From the NCBI GenBank assembly GCA_954871525.1, contig OX940860.1, forward strand, positions 22,166,001 to 22,230,000: a DNA stretch of 64,000 nt. Reading direction: 5' to 3'. The position numbers and the translations under genes are program-made. Source of the DNA: Parietaria judaica (lineage: Eukaryota; Streptophyta; Magnoliopsida; Rosales; Urticaceae). Shown one piece after another: positions 12,716-23,133 of the stretch. Under the pieces are notes generated by a model. It made no database searches, was not told where the DNA came from, and saw only the letters and a list, made by a program, of their open reading frames with translations. How positions within the stretch are numbered: the first letter of the stretch is position 1; each line of letters begins with the position of its first letter.

Positions 12716-12815
12716 AGTGTTGTTGTCACGTCACTTGAAAGTCTTAGTATGCTCTGTGGTTGCGGTTCCGACTGATCTTCCACATCAGAAACGAATTTCT
12801 TGATATTTTTTGTTA
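12716..12815 (+). repeat. Copia-leader-like segment, copy 2, in hAT intron
   Basis: Matches the copia leader from about 2389 to 2490, including upstream TGTTGTCA and downstream T-rich parts absent from copy 1. Confidence 0.9.
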
Positions 12816-13018
12816 TTTAATTTTCGAATTTAATTAGTTAATAATCAATTAATCATATTAGTTTAATTAAACTTTAAATAGTTACTTAAATAAGTTAAAG
12901 AAATTAAAATGGTATTTTTTTATGTGTGATGATAATTATAAAGTTTTTACGGATTATGGTGTCTTAGAAAGATTGGATTTTAAATAAGGTTTGCTTTGCA
13001 ATCTCCTCCAAGCTAGCC

Positions 13019-13130
13019 TGGGAACCTCGGGGAGTTCTGTCTAGAAAAGCTTCGGCCTAAAGCGAGATCATAGCATCCTTTCCAGTCGATCTGGCCGTGG
13101 AACCTCGGGGAGTTCCGTCCAAAAGAGCTT
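13019..13130 (+). repeat. Pair of direct repeats in hAT intron
   Basis: GGAACCTCGGGGAGTT followed by a CYGTC core occurs at about 13021 and again at about 13098, 77 bp apart and each followed by an AGCTT. Origin unknown. Confidence 0.75.
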
Positions 13131-13860
13131 GATAATTATTTCCACACAGAGAAAATACCATTTTTTATTTTGTTAACTTTTTTAATTAACTATATGAAAT
13201 TTAATTAATTAATATGATTAATATTAATATTTAATCCATGTAAAATTAATACCAGTTTTTATTTTGTTAATCATTTTTCTCCCTTATATTTTTAATAGGG
13301 AAAATCCTACGGCCTTGTTGTGGGGACGACCAAACAGAGCGAAAGTGTGGGAATATTTTCACGAAGAACGACGTGTGGAGAACGGTATTCGAGTCAAGAT
13401 CGCCACGTGCAAGAAGGGCCACACAACCCTAGATGCGCCGGGGGAAAAAGGAATCGGCTACTTGATGCGACATAAAAAAGCGTGCTACGGAGACGATGAC
13501 GAGGTAAGCACAGCACAGGTAAGTGCTCTTAGCACGGAAAATTTACGGAAATGGACCCTCGAGTGGTTACTGTCTACGGGCGCACCGATGAGTTTGATGG
13601 AAAATCCTGCGCATACACAATACATGCAAAAGATTAATCCGTCTTACGAACAGTTTTCCCGTACGACGTATACCAGGGACATGGAAAAGGCTTACAAAAT
13701 GCAAAAAAATTATTTGGTCGAGTTTTTTAAAATGTCAAACATAAACGTTGCTTTCACCACCGACTTGTGGAGCGGTCCGAGTCTAAACGATTATTTGAGT
13801 CTGACCGCCCATTACGTCGACGATGATTGGGTTCCATGTAAAAAACTTTTAAATATGTCA

Positions 13861-14857
13861 TGATGACGTGTTTTCACACACCGACAGTCACGTGAATTGT
13901 GAATGGGATTTCGATTTGATATTGCTGAATTTTTTGGACTCTGACCTCCGCGTCGTCAATACTTTAGACGGTGAAAAAAATAAATATGAAAAGAAAAAGA
14001 TTAGAACACCGAGGTTTTTTAGAGAGGTTCGTCCCAATGCGGTAGTTGACTACGTCCTCTGTACGTTTATTGCTTTGAGAAAGGTGATCAACCGAAACCA
14101 CAAGCCAATTTCTGGTTGATCTAAAGTAAAATATGAAAAGCTCTGGAAAATACAAATCTCTCTATTCTCCCAGAATCAATGCTTGCGTGCGTATGATGGG
14201 GTCGTCTTCTCGCTTTTATAGGCTCCTGGTTCCTGCCCGTTGGGAGTGTGCGTTGGTGATGGCTTCGAGTTCGGAGCTTGGTTTGCTGTCGAGCTGACAC
14301 GTAGGCCACGTTCCGAGAGATTTGCGTAATGGTGGACTTTGACTTGTCATCATGGGATTTGAATTTAAATCGTGGCGATTTTCTTGGTCGGGCCTTGAGG
14401 GTTTGAATTGAGGTGGTTGACTTGGTCTGCTCGTGTTCGGATGTTTCGTATGCTTCTGCTCGGATTCCTTTGTTGACAATCTCTGCCCGGGGCAAGCTTT
14501 TGGGTTCTTCAGGTCGATCAATTTGTTTGATGTTTGGGTTTTGACCAAGTGTTGGTTTTTTTGCCTTGAAGTAGGATCTTCGAGCTCAGTTCGGGGTTTC
14601 TTTCCTCTGAAGGCTCTGTTCGGATTTATTTTAGGCATTTTCTGCTCGTGGTGAACTTCTTGCCTTGTGGGTTTTTGGTTCTGTTCGGGCCCGAACATGG
14701 TTGAATGTTCATTGGGTCTCTGGGCTTCGCGGTTTATAAGCTTGTTTTGCACAAATATTCAATTATATTCATGACTCATGCTTTTAATTAATTTGAACCA
14801 TTAATTTAATTAATGATCTCATAACTCCCATTTAAGGAACGAATTTGCACATCAACA
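13861..14857. mobile_element. Probable solo LTR inside the transposase exon
   Basis: 997 bp that starts TGATGACG, ends CATCAACA (TG...CA), and is flanked by the perfect 5-bp duplication TGTCA (13856-13860 and 14858-14862). Removing it with one duplication restores the transposase frame exactly, so it is an insertion rather than an intron. No GT/AG borders fit. No coding domain is seen inside. The antisense frame of 178 codons here looks accidental. The parent element is not identifiable. Confidence 0.7.
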
Positions 14858-16809
14858 TGTCACCATTCGAGTGTCGCCATACCGGCACAAACATTTTCGA
14901 TAAATTAATAGAATTATTCAATGATTGGGGTTTGCAAAATCGTATTATTTCTATTACTTTAGACAATGCCGCAAACAATAACGCCGCTATTACTATCTTA
15001 GAAAATAGTTTGCCCGGTTCTCCTTTTCGTAATCATCAAAAGTGTGGTTGTCACATTATTAATTTAATTGCTAGAACGGGCGAACGAAATATTTCAGGGC
15101 ACGTTGAAAAAATACGCGGCGTTATCGATTGGATCCGGCATTCTCAAACCACCGCTAGATGGAGACGATTTTGTAAAGAGCACAATCATAAAGCTAATAA
15201 GTTTGGTTTAGACAACAATACACGATGGAACTCTACGTATCTAATGCTTTCAGTTGTGTGTAGACAGAGGGTACCGTTAACCGCTTTCCTCCTCACCGAA
15301 CTAGAGGCCTCGGAGCGGATCACGGAGGCAGAATGGGAGACGGCCCAGAAATTCACCCAATTCCTCAAACCCTTTTACGCTGTTACTTTAAATTTTTCTA
15401 ACCAAAGACAACCTTCTTTGAATCATGGTCTTTCGGGTCTATATGAAATTACAAACACTTTTTCTGAATTCGCAAATGACCCTGTTATTTCTCCCATGAT
15501 TGAGGGAATGGTTGCAAAATTCAAAAGTTATTGGGATCCACCCCCTTTTTTGTATTGTTTCAGTGCTATCTTAGATCCTCGTATTATGTTTACTTTCGGG
15601 CCGTTGATGTTAGCAATCGGGATAAACTTGGGGGAGGATTACACTGATTATATAAAGGTTGTTAATGAAGCTTTTTATGAACTGTACAGTGAATACGACC
15701 GACGGTTCCCAGAGTTCAACGTGGAGGCGGAGCGAAGGGCAGTGATGGAAAGCCCAACCAAGACCGGCCTAGCATTTGTCCAGAGACTTAAGCAAAGACT
15801 GGATCGCGGAGAATCATCGGGATCCGGTACGCCACCGGCACGAGCGGAAGACACGGAAGGCGCACCGCAAGAATTGAAGCGGTACTACGGCCTGCGGATT
15901 GACGAGGACTCCCTCGAGTTCGATGTGATTGGATGGTGGAAGAATCAACGGGAAAGATTCCCGATATGGGTGAGAATGGCGAGGGATATACTGTCCATCC
16001 CCATTTCAAGCGTTGCTTCGGAGAGCGCATTTAGTTCGGCTCAGCATATAATCGACGACCGGAGGGCGTCAATTACCAACACACACCTCGAGCAAGCGGT
16101 GGTGTTGAACGATTGGATGTTCCGCAAACCCACCATCGCCCAACGGAACGAACCAACCGATCTGGAGAGGATGAACTGACAAGTTTAACGACTGGTTCCC
16201 CGAGTGACGCAATGTAAACGCCAATATGATGTGCTCTTTCCTCTCTTGGTTTTATGTTCCTAAGGAGGGTTTTTCAAGAAAGATTTTAGTGAGGCATCTT
16301 GTAATATTTACATTGAATATTTACAACTTCTTCCACCTTATTGTAATATACACAATGAATAATACAATTTTTTTTAATATCTTGTTTTATCATATTTATT
16401 TATTTGTTTTATCATATTTATTAATTTTAAAATAAATAACATACTTAAATAATAATTTTAAATAATTAAATTCGGGTAAAAACTAATAAAATTTAACATT
16501 GGAAATATATTAGGACTTTTGCCGCAAACAAAGCATTTGAACACCCTTTGAAATCGCGATCAACCGCGATGCGTCGCGATCTCTTTCCTCGCGATGCGTC
16601 GCGATGCCCACTTTGGCGACTTTTGCCGATTTAGTCGCGACTGATCGCGATTTCCACATGTGCAGCTCTACACCAATTGATTCAAAGACAGTCATCCAAA
16701 GTGTCCAAGAGCCATCAAATCTTTTCAAGGGAAATCTTATATGCGTGTATCTCCAATGGAATAAGAGCGATTATGGAAAACCCATCGTAGAGTATTTTGG
16801 TTTCGATAT

Positions 16810-17087
16810 TGATGCGAATATATATATGGGGATATATATATATTATTAATTATATATGATTGTATTTTAATTAGTATTTATTCGTTTCCATTTTAGTTAG
16901 AGTAATTTAAGGATTTGTTTCTTATTTTCATGTATATGGTTTCAAACCCTAGCTTGCTATATAAGAACAGCCGACGTTTGTATTCTAGAGATTTTGATGA
17001 ATAGAAATTGAAGCTTTTACTTTGAAAACCGAGTTTAATCTCGTTGAGACGCGTTCTTTGTTAACATCCGTAGTCCGATCTACATCA
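16810..17087 (+). repeat. 5' LTR of the gag-only element
   Basis: 278 bp. A TATA-like GCTATATAAG at about 16957 is conserved in the other LTR. Confidence 0.93.
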
Positions 17088-17089
17088 GT

Positions 17090-17102
17090 TGGTATCAGAG
17101 CC
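17090..17102 (+). other. Primer binding site (initiator tRNA-Met type)
   Basis: TGGTATCAGAGCC, 2 bp downstream of the LTR. It is the same primer type as in the copia element. Confidence 0.93.
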
Positions 17103-17160
17103 ACTCGTTTATGTGCAGAGGCACCGGAGAAGCGAGCCGTTCCGACGCTATGCAGAGGAT

Positions 17161-17940
17161 ATGGTGAGACAAGAAGAGGTCGACGGATTGCGCGCTCAGA
17201 TGTACTTGCTGACCCGACAGATGGCTGCGTTGCTGCGTCATCAATCGGAGCGACGACGTCGAGGCAGATCCGACACCAAGGACGATCAAGCCAACCTGGT
17301 CGGGCAGAATCTCGGACGTGTGGCGGTCCAGACAAATGCGCGAAGGGTAGCGGCGTTCACGGTGGTTATCCCGGAGTACGACGAACCGACGTACGACGAG
17401 GCGAAACACGGTGCGGCCGTGTACGACGAGTCGATCTACGGCAAGACGACGTATGCCGAACCAGTGTACGATGAGTACAACGACTCCACTGACGACGAGG
17501 CGGAGTACGCCGAAGCCGTTTGTGGGAATATTGTTCGCACGAACACTTTCACCGAAAAGGCAACTGTAGAGGGCGACACCCTCGAGGAAACCACTTCGAC
17601 AAACCCGCCTCGAGGAATCTTCCTCGACAAACCCCATACTGTGGCAAACGATTGTTGCTCCAACGAGCAGACTTTCGTCTCAATGCCTCGAGGAACTCTC
17701 CTCGACAAACCACTTACCATGGCGGACGAGATTTGCTCCGATGAGCAGACTTTCGTCTCCCGAGAGACCGACGAAGTGGCTTCACCAAGACAGTCCGTTG
17801 TCATGACGGTCACGACAATCGCGAGTAAGGCTTCGACAATCCAGCCAAACAAGATCATGGTTGTCGACAACGAGCATATCGAGAGAATGGGAACGACGCA
17901 CATGCGTTGTACCTACACAGAACGTTCTTCCCTCGCGTAG
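17161..17940 (+). CDS. Gag-like protein of the non-autonomous LTR element
   Basis: 259 codons from the first in-frame ATG (17161). The frame is open back to the LTR, but only through a non-ATG codon. The N-terminal part (residues 1-45) is helical and basic (VDGLRAQMYLLTRQMAALLR, then RRRRG), like the start of plant gag proteins. It is followed by a low-complexity acidic/tyrosine section with repeats of the form YDEPTYDEA and YDEYND at about residues 75-120, and two copies of a 26-residue module (RGIFLDKPHT and RGTLLDKPLT with NEQTFVS/DEQTFVS). No CCHC knuckle is seen. It may be a structural gag used in trans. It could also be non-functional. Confidence 0.6.
   Translation: MVRQEEVDGLRAQMYLLTRQMAALLRHQSERRRRGRSDTKDDQANLVGQNLGRVAVQTNARRVAAFTVVIPEYDEPTYDEAKHGAAVYDESIYGKTTYAEPVYDEYNDSTDDEAEYAEAVCGNIVRTNTFTEKATVEGDTLEETTSTNPPRGIFLDKPHTVANDCCSNEQTFVSMPRGTLLDKPLTMADEICSDEQTFVSRETDEVASPRQSVVMTVTTIASKASTIQPNKIMVVDNEHIERMGTTHMRCTYTERSSLA
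17608..17763 (+). repeat. 78-bp tandem repeat in the gag-like frame
   Basis: Two in-frame units starting CCTCGAGGAA at 17608 and 17686. Weaker CTCGACGA/CTTCGACGA repeats continue through 18400 in the non-coding half of the element. Confidence 0.85.
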
Positions 17941-18705
17941 CCCTCCTCGGAACCACCGCCTCGCGGATTATTCCTCGAGGATCCCTTCCTCGCGACCTCC
18001 TTCTTCAGGAACCCCCCTCGCCGCCCTCCTGACGACATCGACAAAGTCAAACGCGAAGGCGATGACACCTTCGTCGACGAACCCCATACCATGGTCGACG
18101 GGACTTTCACCGACGGGGTTTCCCAAGACTGCCCCACCCTGCCTCGCGCTGGATTTTTCCTCGACAAAGTCGACGAATACAACCTTCGGCGCACCCATCT
18201 TCGACGTGTGTTCCGCGTCGACCGTCCCTCGATGAGTCCTCCCCGATGAGACTCTTTCGACGACACTTTCTCGACGAGCCCTCCTCGACGAGTATTCTTC
18301 GACGAACCCTCCTCGGCGATTCGGCCTTGACGATACTTCCTCGATGAGCTTCCCGCGCCGAGACTTGTTCGAAGGCCACTCTTCGACGCGATCTACATCA
18401 GTGCTATTCCTTGCAAATACATCCTCGCGGATACTTCTTCGTGAGCACTTGCTCGCACTCACTTCCTTACGGGCTCTTCCTCGTGGAACCGACATCGACG
18501 AATCTCCCGACGTCAACACGTTCGTTGCCGAGGACGATTTTTGGTGCGAGGAACCCGTCTTCCCTGCACCCGAGCACACCAACCACACCCTTGACGAGGC
18601 CCACGTGAAGCCATTCATCGGGCGTGCGAAGGAACCTCCCGACAAGCCTCCACGACCCATTTGAGTTCATAAATTCGAGGACGAATTTCCTCACCATCGG
18701 GAGAA
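17941..18705. other. Degenerate interior of the gag-only element
   Basis: GC-rich sequence made of diverged short repeats around CCTCGACGA. The antisense frame of 230 codons here reflects this composition. No enzyme motif found. Confidence 0.6.
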
Positions 18706-18981
18706 TGATGCGAATATATATATGGGGATATATATATTATTAATTATATATGATTGTATATTAATTAGTATTTATTTGTTTCCATTTTAGTTAGAGTAAT
18801 TTAAGGATTTGTTTCCTATTTTCATGTATATGGTTTCAAACCCTAGCTTGCTATATAAGAGCAGCCGACGTTTGTATTCTGGAGATTTTGATGAATAGAA
18901 ATTGAAGCTTTTGCTTTGAAAACCGAGTTTAATCTCGTTGAAACGCGTTCTTTGTTAACATCCGTAGTCCGATCTACATCA
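18706..18981 (+). repeat. 3' LTR of the gag-only element
   Basis: 276 bp, matching 16810-17087 with about seven substitutions and one missing AT. Confidence 0.93.
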
Positions 18982-19027
18982 GATATGATGTTGTTCTTGC
19001 CTATATTGGCAATGATATAGTGATGTA

Positions 19028-19647
19028 AAATTAACTGTTCGAATAATTATATGAAAGTATTTTCCAGTTTGCGGACTTTAAAACGTGACGGATGATGAAC
19101 AATGAAAAATAGTTGATGTCTAGAGATAAACTTGACGTGAGAGAGATAAGAGTAGATCGATGAACGATTTGAAGATGGGAATGAGATATATTCATGACTC
19201 AAGGGTATTTTTGATAACTATTTTCAATTACTAATTTTGATTTTAGAGAACGAGTAGTACTAGTAAGGGAAATCTCCTCTTCCACAAACCACACGAAAAG
19301 AAAGATTTTCAAGGAATCTAATGAATAATGATGCCTGTATTTAAAAGAACAAAAGGTGGATTACAAGACAGAACAAGAAAATGTGCTCATTGAGTGGATC
19401 ATTAATAAGTGGGACCAACCACCAACAACCAACTATTTTAAGTTTGAGCCTACAACTTTGTATTTTGGTGATATACTTTTCAAAATACAATTTTTACGTT
19501 AAAAACTATCCAAAATGCTTTACATGTTATTGTCAGTTAACTACTAAATAAAATCATTACATTAGATTATAGATAGTGAGAGTGAGACTACTACCACGCA
19601 ATCAATAAATCTGATACTTTGATGGCAAAGATGAAAGTTTCACTAGA

Positions 19648-19684
<37 letters not shown>

Positions 19685-20162
19685 CTATATTATAGAATAT
19701 CCCCAAAAAATCGTGCATGGGCCACAAATTGGAATGAAAAATTGTGATTTCATAGAATCGTAAGAATACTTTTTTGAAAGCATAGAGCACATTATTGTGA
19801 GTAAACTAAATTACATGTAAGTTTGGGCATTACTTTACTACCAAATATCCTTAATATAGTTTATACAATCCCAAATTCCCACTCAAACTTTGCATTTAGT
19901 TTTCCTATTAAAGTCTCTTTTTCTTGGTCTTTCTCGCACCGTAGACATCGCCACTAACACCTTTGCTAATTAAGCACAACATCATACATACATGCATGCA
20001 TGCATACATACATACATAGCTCTATCTCCAAACCCCATAGTCAATCTCTCTTTCTCTCTCACATGCCATAGAGTCCACAAAACAACAGAAAACGCCCATA
20101 ACGGACTTCCTCGCACGCAAACAAAAACACTCGCACACCCTTCACGGGCCTCGCCAATCCCC
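19028..20162. other. Upstream region of the ZIP gene
   Basis: No gene seen. It holds an (AT)n run at 19651-19682 and a CATA/CATG tetranucleotide run at about 19985-20017. The pyrimidine-rich stretch TCAATCTCTCTTTCTCTCTC (about 20040-20060) probably lies in the ZIP 5' leader. Confidence 0.55.
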
Positions 20163-22540
20163 ATGTCGGCCTGCGCGCTCGACGCCTCCCGCGGCCTCGG
20201 CTGCCGCGACGGCGCGGCCGCGCTGCGCCTCAAGACGGTCTCGATCTTCGTCATATTCGCGACCAGCGTCGTGGGCATCTCGGCGCCCGTCCTCCTGGCC
20301 CGCTTCTTCCGCGGCAAGCCGGCCTATGACCGGGCCGTGCTGGTGATCAAGTGCTTCGCCGCGGGGGTGATCCTCTCCACGTCGCTCGTCCACGTCCTCC
20401 CCGACGCCTTCGCCGCCCTTGCCGACTGCCAGGTGGCCTCGCGCCACCCCTGGCGCGACTTCCCCTTCGCGGGGCTCGTCACGCTGGTGGGCGCGCTGGC
20501 CGCGCTGCTCGTGGACGTCACGGCCACGTCGCACGTGGAGCTCCACGGGCACGTCGGGGGAGGCGGCGAGAAGTACGAGGCGGTGGGGACGAAGGACGAG
20601 GTGAAGCTGGCGGTGATTGGAGACGGGGACGTCGGTGGCGGCGGGGACGTGGAGGAGGAGGCGATGGTTCGGATGAAGCAGAGGCTGGTGAGCCAGGTGC
20701 TGGAGATCGGGATAATATTCCACTCGGTGATCATCGGAGTGACGATGGGGATGTCGCAGAACCAGTGCACCATCAGGCCTCTCGTCGCCGCGCTCGCCTT
20801 CCACCAGATCTTCGAGGGAATGGGCCTCGGCGGCTGCATCGCCCAGGTTCGCTCACTTCTTCATTTAATTAATTTTTGAAATAATTTGATTTTAAGGAGA
20901 ATTAAATATGATTAAATTATATTTTATATAGAACTCGAGGGTAGAACACCGGTTTTCACCGATAATCGGTAAATCAGTTTATTATCAGTTATGTTTCAGT
21001 AAATCAGGGCAAAATCGATAACTTGACCAAGATGGTTGAATATCCTTAATTATTCGAGTTATAATTTAAATACAAATTCAAGCTCCAGTGGCAAAAAAGA
21101 TTGAAGATGGCAACTTTTGAAACTGAAAAATAGCTTGAAGATAAAGACTTACTTTTGCTTAGTATTTTGTGAGCCACTAATATTTGAGAGTAAATTTTGA
21201 TATGGTTCAGATTAGTTGGGATTATTTCGTGAGGATTTTTCATTCAATAATACAAAATTCAATTTGTCATGACAAAAAAAAAAAGAGAGAGACTAAAAGA
21301 AGGATATTGTTAAGACTTGAGGGTTACTTTGATGAAATTTGTTAGGCACTGATTTTCGTGGGTTAAGTTTGACTTAGTTAGAGATTAGCTGCGAGAGATT
21401 AATTGTTGAAGTCAATAGAGTTTTAACTGTTTTAGGTGGCCATCATTCTATCTGGTGGAAATATAATATAATTTATAAATATAATAAAGTCAGTGTCGCT
21501 TTCAATTCATGACATATTATAAACTATTTGCATGTGTTACACCTAAGAGCTAACTAGTACACACGGCGCGATTAATATGAAGAAAGAAATAATAGCATGA
21601 AATAGTTTGTGGGGCTGCTTTGCTTCCTTTCTATTTGCTAACATGTTGACTTATATTTCTTGACTTTGCCAAACTGCGTGATAGATTGACGTATTAACTT
21701 TGATTGATCACGATGCTTGATCCAAGACTTATAATTTGCATTAAAATTTGGGTATACCCTAAATTTGTGAAACCCCCCAAGTTATATTCAATTTTATCCT
21801 TTTAAAAAAATCATTTTATTATTAAGTTACACTTTTATGACGTTAATGCAAAATTACTTAAAACAATTATATGAATCTCAGCCTGTTTATAGAAGTCCTT
21901 TTCATTATTATTTTTTATAACAGTTTCTTTGATAAAAAGATATTTTGCAAGACTGATCAAACCGTTTTGATTATTGCTTCAATCCATACAAGATTTAGCT
22001 ATTATTATAAGATGACCAAACGCGTAGCGAAATATTGTAACCAAAACTCGCCTCAGCAAACGTTTAAACATGACACTTTCTTCTTCATGAATCCGAAACT
22101 CGTCCCGAACCTTCGCAGCGTGACAAAGATATTAACTTAATGTTTTCGGGACTTTAGGTAATTCATTTGCAACTTCGTTTATGGTATTTGATTTATAACA
22201 AATGATTCCCCATGCGTCTTTTCAGGCAGGATTCAGCTTCACAACGACGGCATACATGTGCTTCATGTTCGCGGTGACGACACCGATGGGGATAGTGCTC
22301 GGAATGGTCCTGTTCTCCGCCACCGGCTACGACGACAGCAGCCCCAATGCGTTGATAATGGAGGGGCTCCTCGGGTCCTTCTCGTCGGGGATTCTCATAT
22401 ACATGGCTCTCGTGGATCTTATTGCCCTCGACTTCTTTCACAACAAGCTCATGAGCTCTCAAGCGTGGCTCAAGAAGGCTTCCTTTGTCGCGCTTGTTCT
22501 TGGCTCCACTGCCATGTCTATTCTCGCCCTTTGGGCTTAA
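20163..22540 (+). CDS. ZIP6: ZIP family metal transporter, ZIP6-like
   Basis: Two exons, 20163-20846 (228 codons) and 22226-22540, joined in phase, give 332 residues, close to the usual length of about 340. ZIP proteins move Zn, Fe or other divalent metals into the cytosol across the plasma or organelle membrane. Eight hydrophobic segments are visible: about 24-46, 57-80, 100-120, 178-198, 205-226, 232-255, 268-290 and 312-330. The metal path motifs are present in segment 4 (HSVIIG, H187) and segment 5 (FHQIFEG, H214 and E218). The loop between segments 3 and 4 is short, Gly/Asp-rich, and holds few histidines (HVELHGH). The phrases [15 protein letters not shown] and [11 protein letters not shown] match the plant ZIP6 group. 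The start is the first ATG of the homologous N-terminus. An upstream in-frame extension has no support. Exon 1 is much more GC-rich than its surroundings. Metal specificity is not determined. Confidence 0.95.
20847..22225 (+). other. ZIP6 intron
   Basis: 1379-bp AT-rich intron with donor GTTCGC and acceptor TTTTCAG. Repeat-like sequence with CGGTTTTCACCGATAATCGG near 20950 suggests a small decayed insertion. Confidence 0.9.
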
Positions 22541-23133
22541 ATGTTTTATTTTATTTTTTTCTTGCGTTTTTCAAATCTCTAAAGAAATGTACTGATGAGA
22601 ACTCCATGCAAGATCATATAATATTGTCATCGATCGTGGAATGTACATGTGTTAGGTGATAGTTACATATTCTTGTCATTCTCCGTGGATTCCTATATAC
22701 ATTTAGGAATTATTACTTGATAAAAATGTTCATTAAGTACACGTTCCGATTAAACCCTATTCAACAAATCAGATGAGTTTGATTGCTCTACCTAAGATCT
22801 TCATAGTGGCTCCGATAAATTATGCTTTAAAACTCAACATTAAAACTGATTTTTACTGCTAGTTAGGTGAAATTTATATATTTAAAATTTTCTCTTGTCG
22901 TAATACAAGAGCATAAATATATAGATTGAACTGAACTTATAGTGACATGTATTGAAAAGTAAATTTTAATGAGCAAGATTTTTTTTATTGAGTATAAAGA
23001 TATGGGATTTGGGATATGGCTGTCTGTAATATATCATGGAGGATAACTAGAATACTGAAATTTTAATTGTTCTTGCTATAATTATATATTTATATTACAT
23101 GAAGTATCCTAGAGTAAAAATGGGTCATAGTGC
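22541..23133. other. ZIP6 3' flank, no gene
   Basis: Probably holds the ZIP6 3' untranslated region at first, then AT-rich DNA without recognisable features. Confidence 0.5.

Larger units (their letters stand above)
11794..16179 (+). pseudogene. hAT transposase, two exons, disrupted
   Basis: Exon 1 runs 11794-12350 (donor GTAATA) and exon 2 from 13299 (acceptor AATAG). Exon 2 starts with a BED zinc-finger-like region (VWEYF, then IATCKKGH and LMRHKKAC), in which the usual C-x2-C pair is not clear. It then has the hAT core (FTTDLWSGPSLNDYLSLTAH) up to 13860. The frame resumes exactly at 14863 (PFECRHTGTNIFD) after a 997-bp insertion plus a repeated TGTCA. It ends at 16179 with the hAT C-terminal dimerisation domain (SIPISSVASESAFSSAQHI, about 15995-16050). 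A TAA at 12115-12117 interrupts exon 1, which otherwise stays open to the donor. The core beyond exon 1 is intact apart from the insertion. It would cut and paste hAT elements if whole. This copy is probably inactive. Confidence 0.9.
11275..16670 (+). mobile_element. Full-length hAT DNA transposon
   Basis: 5396 bp with 12-bp terminal inverted repeats TAGAGCTGCACA and a perfect 8-bp target duplication CACCAATT (11267-11274 and 16671-16678), as expected for hAT. Both subterminal regions are packed with GCGATGCGTCGCGAT-like motifs, the usual transposase binding pattern in this superfamily. A promoter-like TATA box (CTATAAATA near 11641) and a CT-rich leader precede the transposase start. The coding region is in two exons. 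It is disrupted by one stop codon and by an insertion of about 1 kb. Confidence 0.96.
16810..18981 (+). mobile_element. Non-autonomous LTR retrotransposon with gag-like frame
   Basis: 2172 bp with LTRs of 278 and 276 bp (TGATGCG to ACATCA) and the perfect 5-bp duplication GATAT (16805-16809 and 18982-18986). A tRNA-Met-type primer site follows the 5' LTR at 17090 and a purine run CGGGAGAA precedes the 3' LTR. The interior has one long open frame and no protease, integrase or reverse transcriptase motif, so it depends on another element for copying. LTR differences (about seven substitutions and one 2-bp indel) put insertion at modest age. This layout is known as TR-GAG or LARD in plants. Which class I family supplied the enzymes is not determined. 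Confidence 0.93.
11175..19027 (+). pseudogene. Host gene remnant split by two transposons
   Basis: Removing the hAT and one copy of its 8-bp duplication, then the LTR element and one copy of its 5-bp duplication, joins 11175-11274, 16679-16809 and 18987-19027 into one stretch. Around the hAT junction the frame is open on both sides (KAFEYEKRLLFF before it, DSKTVIQSVQEPSNLF after it), then continues to VEYFGFD. After the second junction the protein-like continuation (YDVVLAYIGNDIVM, stop) is one base out of frame. A stop also lies upstream in the same frame. It looks like the last exon of a decayed gene. I do not recognise the family. A 20-bp piece of its start (CAGTTTGCGGACTTTAAAAC) recurs at about 19066. 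Confidence 0.55.

Noticed and set aside
14216..14752. Minus-strand frame of 178 codons
   Set aside because: Inside the probable solo LTR. Hydrophilic low-complexity sequence with no recognisable domain.
13861..14857. Intron of the hAT transposase
   Set aside because: There are no GT/AG borders that keep the frame, and a precise 5-bp duplication with TG/CA ends fits an LTR insertion better.
17968..18660. Minus-strand frame of 230 codons
   Set aside because: It lies in the GC-rich repeat part of the gag-only LTR element. It has low-complexity Arg/Ser/Gly composition and no domain.
20142..20804. Minus-strand frames of 220 and 171 codons and a second plus-strand frame of 173 codons
   Set aside because: Shadows of the GC-rich ZIP6 exon 1. 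The true frame has the membrane segments and ZIP motifs.
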